DNA of 6,040 bases from Halobacteriales archaeon (lineage in GTDB: Archaea > Halobacteriota > Halobacteria > Halobacteriales > Hikarchaeaceae): positions 1-6,040 of the forward strand of contig JAPYRM010000055.1 in assembly GCA_029941175.1 (NCBI GenBank). The letters are read 5' to 3'. The notes beneath the pieces are model-generated. The model made no database searches and had not been told where the DNA came from. It worked only from the letters and a program-made list of their open reading frames with translations. A program made the translations under genes and the position numbers. Position 1 is the first letter of the stretch; each line of letters starts with the position of its first letter. This document shows positions 1 through 4,876 of the stretch, in pieces.

Positions 1-549
1 CGTAGTACAGAGTATAAGGGAGAAATTTTTGATATTGAATATGCTGAAATATACCCAAGACCAAAAAATCCCATTCCAATTTGGTCAGGTGGGTCCACCC
101 CTGCGTCGCCTAACCGGGCCGTAGAATATTGCGATGGGTGGTTGCCAGGTAGAATAAATCTGAAGACATGGGATGTCGCAGTGAAATCTATGCAGAAGAA
201 AGCGGAGGAGATGGGAAGAAAAATGCCAACATTGGGCGTAATACCTGATGTAAGTCCTGCCAAAGATAGGAAAACTGCTATCGAAATGGCAGATATAGAA
301 AATTTATTGAAACTTGCAAATAAAAGAAAATATTGGAAGCGTCCAGAGAAAGGATCTTTTGAAACTGTAGAAGATTTAGAAGGACTAGTGATGGCAGGGA
401 CTTCAGAGGAGATTGTACAAGAGATATCCAAGTATGTAGATCATGAGATAGGAGTCGATCACATGGTGTTCGATCTACGCCAAAGATTTTCGGATATAGA
501 ATATTGTATTAGAACTATTGGAGAAGAAGTAATTCCAGAATTTAAATAA
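1..549 (+). CDS. Luciferase-like (probably F420-dependent) oxidoreductase, C-terminal part
   Basis: The frame is open from the first base and ends at a TAA, giving 182 codons. The N-terminal half lies outside the window; family members are usually about 300-350 residues. Visible family marks, in window numbering, are PIPIWSGG at residues 25-32, followed by RAVEYCDGWLPG at 39-50. This is the pattern of the late strands and helices of the luciferase-like TIM barrel. A GTSEEIVQEI segment near 133 and GVDHMVFDLR at 151-160 match the C-terminal end of the family. Relatives in archaea and actinobacteria move hydride between F420 and an organic substrate; the substrate cannot be read here. A TTG at 142 could be taken as a start, but conserved barrel sequence continues upstream of it, so that would be wrong. 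An FMN-dependent relative is the main alternative. The gene converges on the flavoprotein gene with 12 bases between stop codons. Confidence 0.85.
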   Translation, partial: RSTEYKGEIFDIEYAEIYPRPKNPIPIWSGGSTPASPNRAVEYCDGWLPGRINLKTWDVAVKSMQKKAEEMGRKMPTLGVIPDVSPAKDRKTAIEMADIENLLKLANKRKYWKRPEKGSFETVEDLEGLVMAGTSEEIVQEISKYVDHEIGVDHMVFDLRQRFSDIEYCIRTIGEEVIPEFK

Positions 550-561
550 GATAAGTACTTT

Positions 562-1485
562 TCAAGATGGTGTAAATTTTTTTGGAAATTCGCGTAATTC
601 GAGATAAATAGCAATTCCAGTATTGGCCCCTTCTCCAATAGCAACTGGGATCTGTTTGTGCCCAGGAGTAAGGTCCCCGACTGCATAGACCCCGGAGACA
701 GAAGTGAGCCCATTTTTGTTGACTTTAACTTGTCCTTTATTATCAAGTGCACAACCAAGTTCGAGAGCCAAAGCATTGTTGTATTCAGAACCGTACATCG
801 CAAATCCACCGTGGTACTCTCGACGAATTCCATCTTCAAAAATAAATGCTTCGAGCCAACCGTCGGAGTTATTCTCTACAGAGAGAATATTTTCTTCGAT
901 GATATCAATAGGATGGGACTGTAATTGCCGGCCTACATTATCGTTCCAAGTAGGACGTTCTCCTCGGAGCAGTAGATCTACTTCGTCAGTGAAATTTAAT
1001 AAAGTCATGGCAACATGTGCAGCACTTGGTCCGTGTCCCATGACATATGTGGATCGGTTTTTGAACATATGTGCGTCGCAGTGTAGACAGTAATGTAGAC
1101 CCCTACCAATTCTAGGGAGAGGGGGTTTTGGAGGAACGTCTTTGAATCCTGTCGCGAGAACAATTCTGCGTGTGGTGTAGTTTGTAGATTCGGTTTGGAC
1201 TTGAAAAGAAATGGGTTCTGTTGTGGAAATGGGAGTTATACTAGTGACAAATTCTTTGAGATAAGTAACACCATAATTCTGTAGCTGTTCTATAGAAGTG
1301 GCGATATATTCATTTCCAGATACGGATTCTAGGACGCCAATAACATTGTGAGTGTTGCGCATCATAGCAGCCCGTCCACCTCCACGATTGATAATGGCAG
1401 TTTGGAGTCCTAAGCGGACCGTGTACATGGCGGATGAAAGGCCCCCCGGGCCACCTCCAATGACAATGACATCGTAAACTGTCAT
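562..1485 (-). CDS. Thioredoxin-reductase-like FAD-dependent oxidoreductase
   Basis: The protein has 307 residues, close to the roughly 310-320 of low-molecular-weight thioredoxin reductases. A Rossmann FAD motif GGGPGG is at 10-15 and an ATG motif at 111-113. The redox disulfide CLHC is at 133-136, followed by Asp as in CATCD of thioredoxin reductase. A second nucleotide-fold glycine motif is at 150-155 (GHGPSA), and a C-terminal GVYAVGD, which binds FAD, is at 265-271. The second domain is unusual: the HRRxxxR segment that holds the NADPH 2'-phosphate is replaced by LLLRGERPTW (171-180), and the acidic residues usual after the second glycine motif are absent. The enzyme should cycle a disulfide through FAD, but NADPH may not be the electron donor or acceptor. 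The start is the ATG just before the TVYDVIVIGGG strand, with a TATA-like box 28-33 bases upstream. The MFS gene ends 60 bases upstream on the same strand. Confidence 0.87.
   Translation of the reverse strand: MTVYDVIVIGGGPGGLSSAMYTVRLGLQTAIINRGGGRAAMMRNTHNVIGVLESVSGNEYIATSIEQLQNYGVTYLKEFVTSITPISTTEPISFQVQTESTNYTTRRIVLATGFKDVPPKPPLPRIGRGLHYCLHCDAHMFKNRSTYVMGHGPSAAHVAMTLLNFTDEVDLLLRGERPTWNDNVGRQLQSHPIDIIEENILSVENNSDGWLEAFIFEDGIRREYHGGFAMYGSEYNNALALELGCALDNKGQVKVNKNGLTSVSGVYAVGDLTPGHKQIPVAIGEGANTGIAIYLELREFPKKFTPS
577..583 (+). terminator. Possible T-tract terminator for the luciferase-like gene
   Basis: A run of seven T on the plus strand begins 28 bases after the TAA of the oxidoreductase gene, with a shorter TTTT at 559-562 just before it. 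Archaeal RNA polymerase can terminate at T-rich tracts without a hairpin. The run lies inside the 3' end of the opposing flavoprotein gene, as must happen when the gap is only 12 bases. The call rests on sequence alone. Confidence 0.3.
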
Positions 1486-1512
1486 GCGCTATGAGTTAAG
1501 TAGAGTGACAAG

Positions 1513-1518
1513 TATATT
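1513..1518 (-). promoter_or_regulatory. TATA-like box for the flavoprotein gene
   Basis: The minus strand reads AATATA 28-33 bases upstream of the flavoprotein ATG, within the 60-base gap after the MFS gene. This spacing would put the transcription start at or a few bases before the ATG, giving a leaderless or very short-leader mRNA. No convincing Shine-Dalgarno sequence precedes the start. It suggests the flavoprotein can be transcribed separately from the transporter. Confidence 0.4.
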
Positions 1519-1545
1519 AGAGTGATTCTATTTATTTCGAAGAAA

Positions 1546-2748
1546 TCATAGAGAGTGAGATGGCCTATAGAGTAAGTGGGACATGCACACATATAGTAGA
1601 CAGATGAGAGCGGCGCTGACAAACAAAATTGTGAATCCGTAGTAAGCAAGAATGAAACCAAACAGTATAGGTCCAATTACTTTTCCTAGCGGTTTACTGG
1701 TATTCATAGCTCCGACTATACCCCCCCTATGTTCAGAAGTGGTAGAAGATGCAACGGCGTCGTTGAGGATTGGGATGAAGAGAGAATCCCCAATACCAAA
1801 AACTCCGACTAAGAGGAAAACAAAAAGGATGGAAGGAGAAAATGGGATTAATGCGATGGAAATGGCAGCAATGGCTAATGTGAGTTTGACTGCAGTTAGT
1901 TTAGAAACATAAGAAACTAAGAAACCAGATAAAGGAGAACTAAAAATACGAACGAAACCTCTAAAAGATAGAACTGCTCCTGCAATAAATGCACTATGGC
2001 CTAGTGAAAAAACTATGAATATGGGAAGAAAAGTGATTACAGTTGATTTTAATAAAGAACCAACTAGATGCCATCCGAAAAGAATCCGGAACCCGGGTTC
2101 AAAGAGTTCATGACGGATAGAAGACCAATAATTTTTGAAAGTTGAAAGTAGGGCAGGATTGGCAGTTGGGGCGTAAGTTTCAGGGAGAGCAAAAAATACC
2201 AATATTGCTGCAGGAAAGGAAAGAGAATATAAGAGGAAGGGGTAGTTCCAAGATATGTCAGCTAAAAGTCCGGCAATAGGGGGGATAGAAAGGACAGCTA
2301 TACCATGAAATGAACCTCGAAGTCCTTGAGCGGTTGACCCCATAGGGCCTTTATATAAATCTCCGAGAATGGTTATTGCAAGGGGACTTAGGCTAGCAAA
2401 CCCAACGCCCTGAAATGCCCTTAAAATAAGTAGGGACGAAAAGGAGTCTACAAAAGCTATTAGCGTTCCAGAAATTCCAAAGATGATTAAGCCGATTAAT
2501 GTGAGTTTTCTGCGCCCATACACATCTGCTAGAACCCCTACAAGAGGAATTGAAACTAAAGCTGAAAAGAAAAATACAGACATAACTAGCCCAATTTGTT
2601 GTTCAGGGATTGCTAGAGATCGCATAAGAATTGGGAGTGCCGGAGATACTAACTGCCCCCCAAGTACACCAATAGAAGATACCAATAAAATGGATAAAAG
2701 GGTAGAATCAATTTTCGGGATAGTAGAGGGACTGTTGTCAGATTCCAT
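1546..2748 (-). CDS. MFS transporter, 12-TM drug/proton antiporter-like
   Basis: This 400-residue, very hydrophobic protein is an integral membrane carrier of about the standard MFS length. The MFS signature between TM2 and TM3 is present as GVLADVYGRRKL (71-82). TM4 carries the family arginine in LLILRAFQGVG (R110). TM5 contains SIPPIAGLLAD, resembling the antiporter motif C of drug/proton antiporters. A longer hydrophilic stretch at about 189-220 separates the two six-helix halves, and helices continue to about residue 394. These features point to a DHA1-like proton-coupled exporter; the substrate cannot be predicted. The ATG at 2746-2748 starts a short polar N-terminus before TM1 at about 17-37. 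It diverges from shikimate kinase and lies 60 bases upstream of the flavoprotein gene on the same strand, so partial co-transcription is possible. Confidence 0.9.
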   Translation of the reverse strand: MESDNSPSTIPKIDSTLLSILLVSSIGVLGGQLVSPALPILMRSLAIPEQQIGLVMSVFFFSALVSIPLVGVLADVYGRRKLTLIGLIIFGISGTLIAFVDSFSSLLILRAFQGVGFASLSPLAITILGDLYKGPMGSTAQGLRGSFHGIAVLSIPPIAGLLADISWNYPFLLYSLSFPAAILVFFALPETYAPTANPALLSTFKNYWSSIRHELFEPGFRILFGWHLVGSLLKSTVITFLPIFIVFSLGHSAFIAGAVLSFRGFVRIFSSPLSGFLVSYVSKLTAVKLTLAIAAISIALIPFSPSILFVFLLVGVFGIGDSLFIPILNDAVASSTTSEHRGGIVGAMNTSKPLGKVIGPILFGFILAYYGFTILFVSAALICLLYVCMSHLLYRPSHSL

Positions 2749-2760
2749 TTACTTTTGTCG

Positions 2761-2766
2761 ACCTCC
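2761..2766 (-). promoter_or_regulatory. Shine-Dalgarno-like GGAGGT upstream of the MFS start
   Basis: The minus strand has GGAGGT 12 bases before the MFS ATG, a slightly long but usable spacing. It competes with the leaderless reading suggested by the TATA-like box just upstream: if that box sets the start of the transcript at the ATG, this sequence would not be transcribed. It could be chance. Confidence 0.3.
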
Positions 2767-2772
2767 AGGGCG

Positions 2773-2780
2773 AATAAAAG
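2773..2780 (-). promoter_or_regulatory. TATA-like box for the MFS gene
   Basis: The minus strand reads CTTTTATT 25-32 bases upstream of the MFS ATG, the distance expected of an archaeal TATA box serving a leaderless transcript. It sits in the shared control region between the divergent MFS and shikimate kinase genes. Confidence 0.4.
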
Positions 2781-2804
2781 TGTCCATCTCGAGTATCGTC
2801 AGGG

Positions 2805-2810
2805 TAAATA
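2805..2810 (+). promoter_or_regulatory. TATA-like box for shikimate kinase
   Basis: TAAATA, preceded by the purine-rich AGGG as a possible BRE, lies 26-31 bases upstream of the ATG at 2836. It is only 5-10 bases from the alternative ATG at 2815. If this is the real TATA box, the transcript begins near 2836, which supports the shorter protein. It lies 25 bases from the opposing TATA-like box of the MFS gene. Confidence 0.4.
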
Positions 2811-2835
2811 CGTAATGGGACGTATTGTTGGGCAA

Positions 2836-3702
2836 ATGAAAGGTTGTGCTAGAGCCCCTGGTGCAGGGACTATACTAAATGCATTGGCAAACGGGTATGG
2901 ATCTGCATTTGCTATTGACATCTACACTACAGCAGAAGTAGTACTACAAGATACAGAAGAAGTAGTGGGAAAAATAGAAGGTGCCCCAAATGCAGATACT
3001 GCGCTTATTGAAAGGTGTGTTGAGATTGTAGTAGATAGGTTTGGAGATGGAGAAGGGGGAAACGTTCTTACGAAGAGTGAGATACCAATTGCCTCCGGCT
3101 TGAAAAGTTCTAGTGCTGCTGCCAATGCTACCGTGTTAGCTAGTCTGAGTGCATTGTCAGTAGGGGTTGGAAAAAACGAAGAAATTACTAGGCTTGATGC
3201 AGCATTAATTGGCGTTCAGGCAGCACGGGAAGTGGGAGTTACAATAACAGGTGCGTTTGATGACTCGAGTGCATCCATGATAGGCGGGTTGACTCTAACA
3301 AACAATAATGAAGATGAATTACTAAAACATGAAAAAAGTATAGATTGGAATGTTTTGATATGGACACCAGAAGAAAAATCATACAGTGCAGAAGCCGATG
3401 TGGATCGATGTTCGTTTGTAAGTGGAGTGGCAGATATAATAGTAGAGATGGTAAAAGACGGCAGATATTTAGAGGCAATGACCGTGAATGGACTTGCATT
3501 TTGTGCTGCCCTAGAATATTCGGTGGATCCCATTCTAGAAGCACTTCCAATAGTAAATGGCGTTTCACTATCAGGGACAGGACCTAGTATGACTGCAGTT
3601 GGTAGTGAGGAGGTTCTAAAAGAGTTAGAAAAGATATGGGAAGTAAGAAAGGGGGAGATAATACTTACTAAAACGCAAACGGGGGGTGCTTCGATAATAT
3701 GA
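2836..3702 (+). CDS. aroK: Archaeal shikimate kinase (GHMP kinase family)
   Basis: Phosphorylates shikimate with ATP to shikimate 3-phosphate, the fifth step of the shikimate pathway, in the cytoplasm. Archaea use a GHMP-family enzyme here rather than the P-loop AroK of bacteria. All three GHMP motifs are visible in the 288-residue protein. Motif 1 is the N-terminal APGAGTILNAL (about 7-17). Motif 2 is the phosphate-binding IPIASGLKSSSAAA (83-96). Motif 3 is VSLSGTGPS (243-251). GAFDDSSA (139-146) carries the family's acidic pair. I chose the ATG at 2836 because archaeal homologues begin M-x-G-x-A just before the APGAGT segment, and because a TATA-like box lies 26-31 bases upstream. An ATG at 2815 would add seven residues, and the frame is open further up to a TTG at 2755. 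The stop codon overlaps the chorismate mutase start as ATGA. Confidence 0.92.
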   Translation: MKGCARAPGAGTILNALANGYGSAFAIDIYTTAEVVLQDTEEVVGKIEGAPNADTALIERCVEIVVDRFGDGEGGNVLTKSEIPIASGLKSSSAAANATVLASLSALSVGVGKNEEITRLDAALIGVQAAREVGVTITGAFDDSSASMIGGLTLTNNNEDELLKHEKSIDWNVLIWTPEEKSYSAEADVDRCSFVSGVADIIVEMVKDGRYLEAMTVNGLAFCAALEYSVDPILEALPIVNGVSLSGTGPSMTAVGSEEVLKELEKIWEVRKGEIILTKTQTGGASII

Positions 3703-3965
3703 GTTTGGATGAAATGCGATCCAAAATTGAAGAGATTGATGAAAGAATTATAGAGTTGATTGCAGAGAGAACGGATATAGCAGTTTTAATTGCGGAGATA
3801 AAAGAAAAGGAAGGACTTCCAATCACAGATAAAGATCAAGAAAAAAAAGTGATGCAGAGGGTATCTAAGAACTCAGAATTATTTGGGGTGGATAAAGAAG
3901 GCGTTGAGAGAATTTTTCATATGTTAATTGAATTGAACAAAAGCAAACAACGTCGGAAGTCATAG
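3699..3965 (+). CDS. aroQ: Chorismate mutase, AroQ class
   Basis: A stand-alone 88-residue AroQ-fold chorismate mutase, converting chorismate to prephenate for phenylalanine and tyrosine synthesis. By hand alignment to the E. coli P-protein mutase domain, R7, R24, K35, D44, E48 and Q84 match R11, R28, K39, D48, E52 and Q88. The position of E. coli R51 is Q47 and that of S84 is N80. Spacing is conserved: 11 residues between R24 and K35, as in E. coli. The length fits one three-helix monomer that would form the usual intertwined dimer. The start overlaps the shikimate kinase stop by four bases (ATGA), indicating co-transcription and probable translational coupling. There is no fused prephenate dehydratase or dehydrogenase. 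It converges on surE with only five bases between stops; a TTTTT at 4016-4020 inside surE is the nearest candidate terminator. Confidence 0.92.
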   Translation: MSLDEMRSKIEEIDERIIELIAERTDIAVLIAEIKEKEGLPITDKDQEKKVMQRVSKNSELFGVDKEGVERIFHMLIELNKSKQRRKS

Positions 3966-3970
3966 GGAGG

Positions 3971-4738
3971 TTAGTAAGAAGAAAGGATGTTCGACAGAGC
4001 CATACTGCTTACAGATTTTTCAGTTGAAGACAAATGAGATATACTGATGTCCCCATCAATTACAGTTTGGCGGTCGGTTCCAGGGAGATCGCTGATCTTC
4101 GAATCTCGCATTTTGGCCCATACCTCATCGTTTACTTTTGCAGAGTGTTCGTCGAGGAGATGGGCATCCATTTCACATAAAACAGAGGGAGTGGTCAAAA
4201 TCATATTTGGAGAAGTATTGGTAGTCATCGGGGAATTAACATTTAGATATTCCGATTCTTTTAAGAGTTTTGATTCAACTACATTCCGTGCTATATATGC
4301 GGTCGCATTTGCTGCGTGAATATACTCATCGGGAGAGGGAGTATAAGGGTATTCACCTAGAGGAATAAAAAGAGAAGAAGAGATAGACTGAAAGCCTAAA
4401 AAAGTGGCTTCGATAGCAGCGCTGATTGTCCCGGATCTTCCTAAAGAGTAATAACCAACATTTGCTCCACGATTGCAGCCAGATATCACTATATCGGGTT
4501 GAAGTCCAAGCGCTTTGAGTCCGATGATAACACAGTCGGCAGGAGTTCCAGCAAGAACATATCCTTCCTCGATGGGTTCTATTTGGATATCTTGATCGTA
4601 CGAGGTCACCCTCCCAATTCCGCTCATATTAGACTTGGGTGCAACGATAGTGACATTTGCGAATTTACTGAGAGAATGGTACAATGCCCAGATGCCATGT
4701 CCTTTGATCCCATCATCATTTGTGAGTAAAATATCCAT
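3971..4738 (-). CDS. surE: SurE 5'/3'-nucleotidase
   Basis: SurE is a cytoplasmic metal-dependent phosphatase that removes phosphate from nucleoside monophosphates, and in some species from short polyphosphate. The 255-residue protein opens with MDILLTNDDG, giving metal-binding D8 and D9. S39 (in APKSNMSGIG) and N89 (in SGCNRGANVG, 86-95) match the remaining ligands of the Thermotoga enzyme. Other family segments are GTPADCV (64-70), SGTISAAIEA (102-111), LNVNSP (165-170) and PGTD (219-222), so the protein is complete. The frame continues upstream to an ATG at 4810 that would add 24 hydrophobic residues. I rejected it because the family begins at the LLTNDDG strand and a TATA-like box falls inside that extension. 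The gene is convergent with chorismate mutase and divergent from the PIN-ATPase gene. Confidence 0.94.
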   Translation of the reverse strand: MDILLTNDDGIKGHGIWALYHSLSKFANVTIVAPKSNMSGIGRVTSYDQDIQIEPIEEGYVLAGTPADCVIIGLKALGLQPDIVISGCNRGANVGYYSLGRSGTISAAIEATFLGFQSISSSLFIPLGEYPYTPSPDEYIHAANATAYIARNVVESKLLKESEYLNVNSPMTTNTSPNMILTTPSVLCEMDAHLLDEHSAKVNDEVWAKMRDSKISDLPGTDRQTVIDGDISISHLSSTEKSVSSMALSNILSSY

Positions 4739-4761
4739 ATATAGAAGATAGATTGTATTGA

Positions 4762-4769
4762 TTATATTA
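4762..4769 (-). promoter_or_regulatory. TATA-like box for surE
   Basis: The minus strand reads TAATATAA 24-31 bases upstream of the surE ATG at 4738, preceded by an A-rich stretch. This is the best TATA match in the window and fits a leaderless or near-leaderless transcript starting at the short form of SurE. No Shine-Dalgarno sequence is visible before the ATG. Confidence 0.5.
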
Positions 4770-4843
4770 TCATTTGCAAAGAGTAGTAGTAGATAGACAG
4801 ACATTTCCATTTTTGAATCGGCATCTTAGTTCCAAAGATTGTA

Positions 4844-4849
4844 CTTATC
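4844..4849 (+). promoter_or_regulatory. Weak TATA-like box for the PIN-ATPase gene
   Basis: CTTATC lies 28-33 bases upstream of the ATG at 4877 (25-30 from the ATG at 4874), the spacing shared by the other genes here. The match to an archaeal TATA consensus is poor. The region from 4739 to 4876 between surE and this gene shows no convincing gene or RNA structure and appears to hold only the two divergent promoters. Confidence 0.25.
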
Positions 4850-4876
4850 AGGGTATGGGTGCTGCATACAAATATG

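Noticed and set aside
142..549. Short complete gene starting at TTG 142
   Set aside because: Conserved luciferase-like sequence (PIPIWSGG and more) is encoded in the same frame upstream to the window edge, so this is the interior of a longer gene.
704..1093. Plus-strand 129-codon frame opposite the flavoprotein gene
   Set aside because: Its serine/cysteine-rich translation has no family resemblance, and it is fully antisense to a gene with clear conserved motifs.
2755..2835. Longer shikimate kinase starting at TTG 2755 or ATG 2815
   Set aside because: The added residues do not resemble the family N-terminus and cover the TATA-like box. The ATG at 2836 aligns with archaeal homologues, although 2815 cannot be fully excluded.
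3841..3848. Run of eight A inside chorismate mutase as a frameshift site or surE terminator
   Set aside because: The chorismate mutase frame and motifs continue intact across it. It is more than 120 bases beyond the surE stop, so no function can be supported from sequence.
3966..4037. GGAGGT followed by a 16-codon reading frame (ATG at 3987) downstream of chorismate mutase
   Set aside because: The spacing to the ATG is 15 bases, the peptide is tiny and it lies wholly antisense to the conserved end of surE; chance is the simpler explanation.
4739..4810. In-frame N-terminal extension of SurE by 24 hydrophobic residues, resembling a signal or membrane segment
   Set aside because: SurE proteins begin at the LLTNDDG strand and are cytoplasmic. 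The extension overlaps the best TATA-like box, and its hydrophobicity follows from A/T-rich promoter DNA.
4739..4876. Possible small RNA or riboswitch in the longest intergenic gap
   Set aside because: I found no tRNA-like, stem-loop or conserved riboswitch pattern; the region is explained by two divergent promoters.
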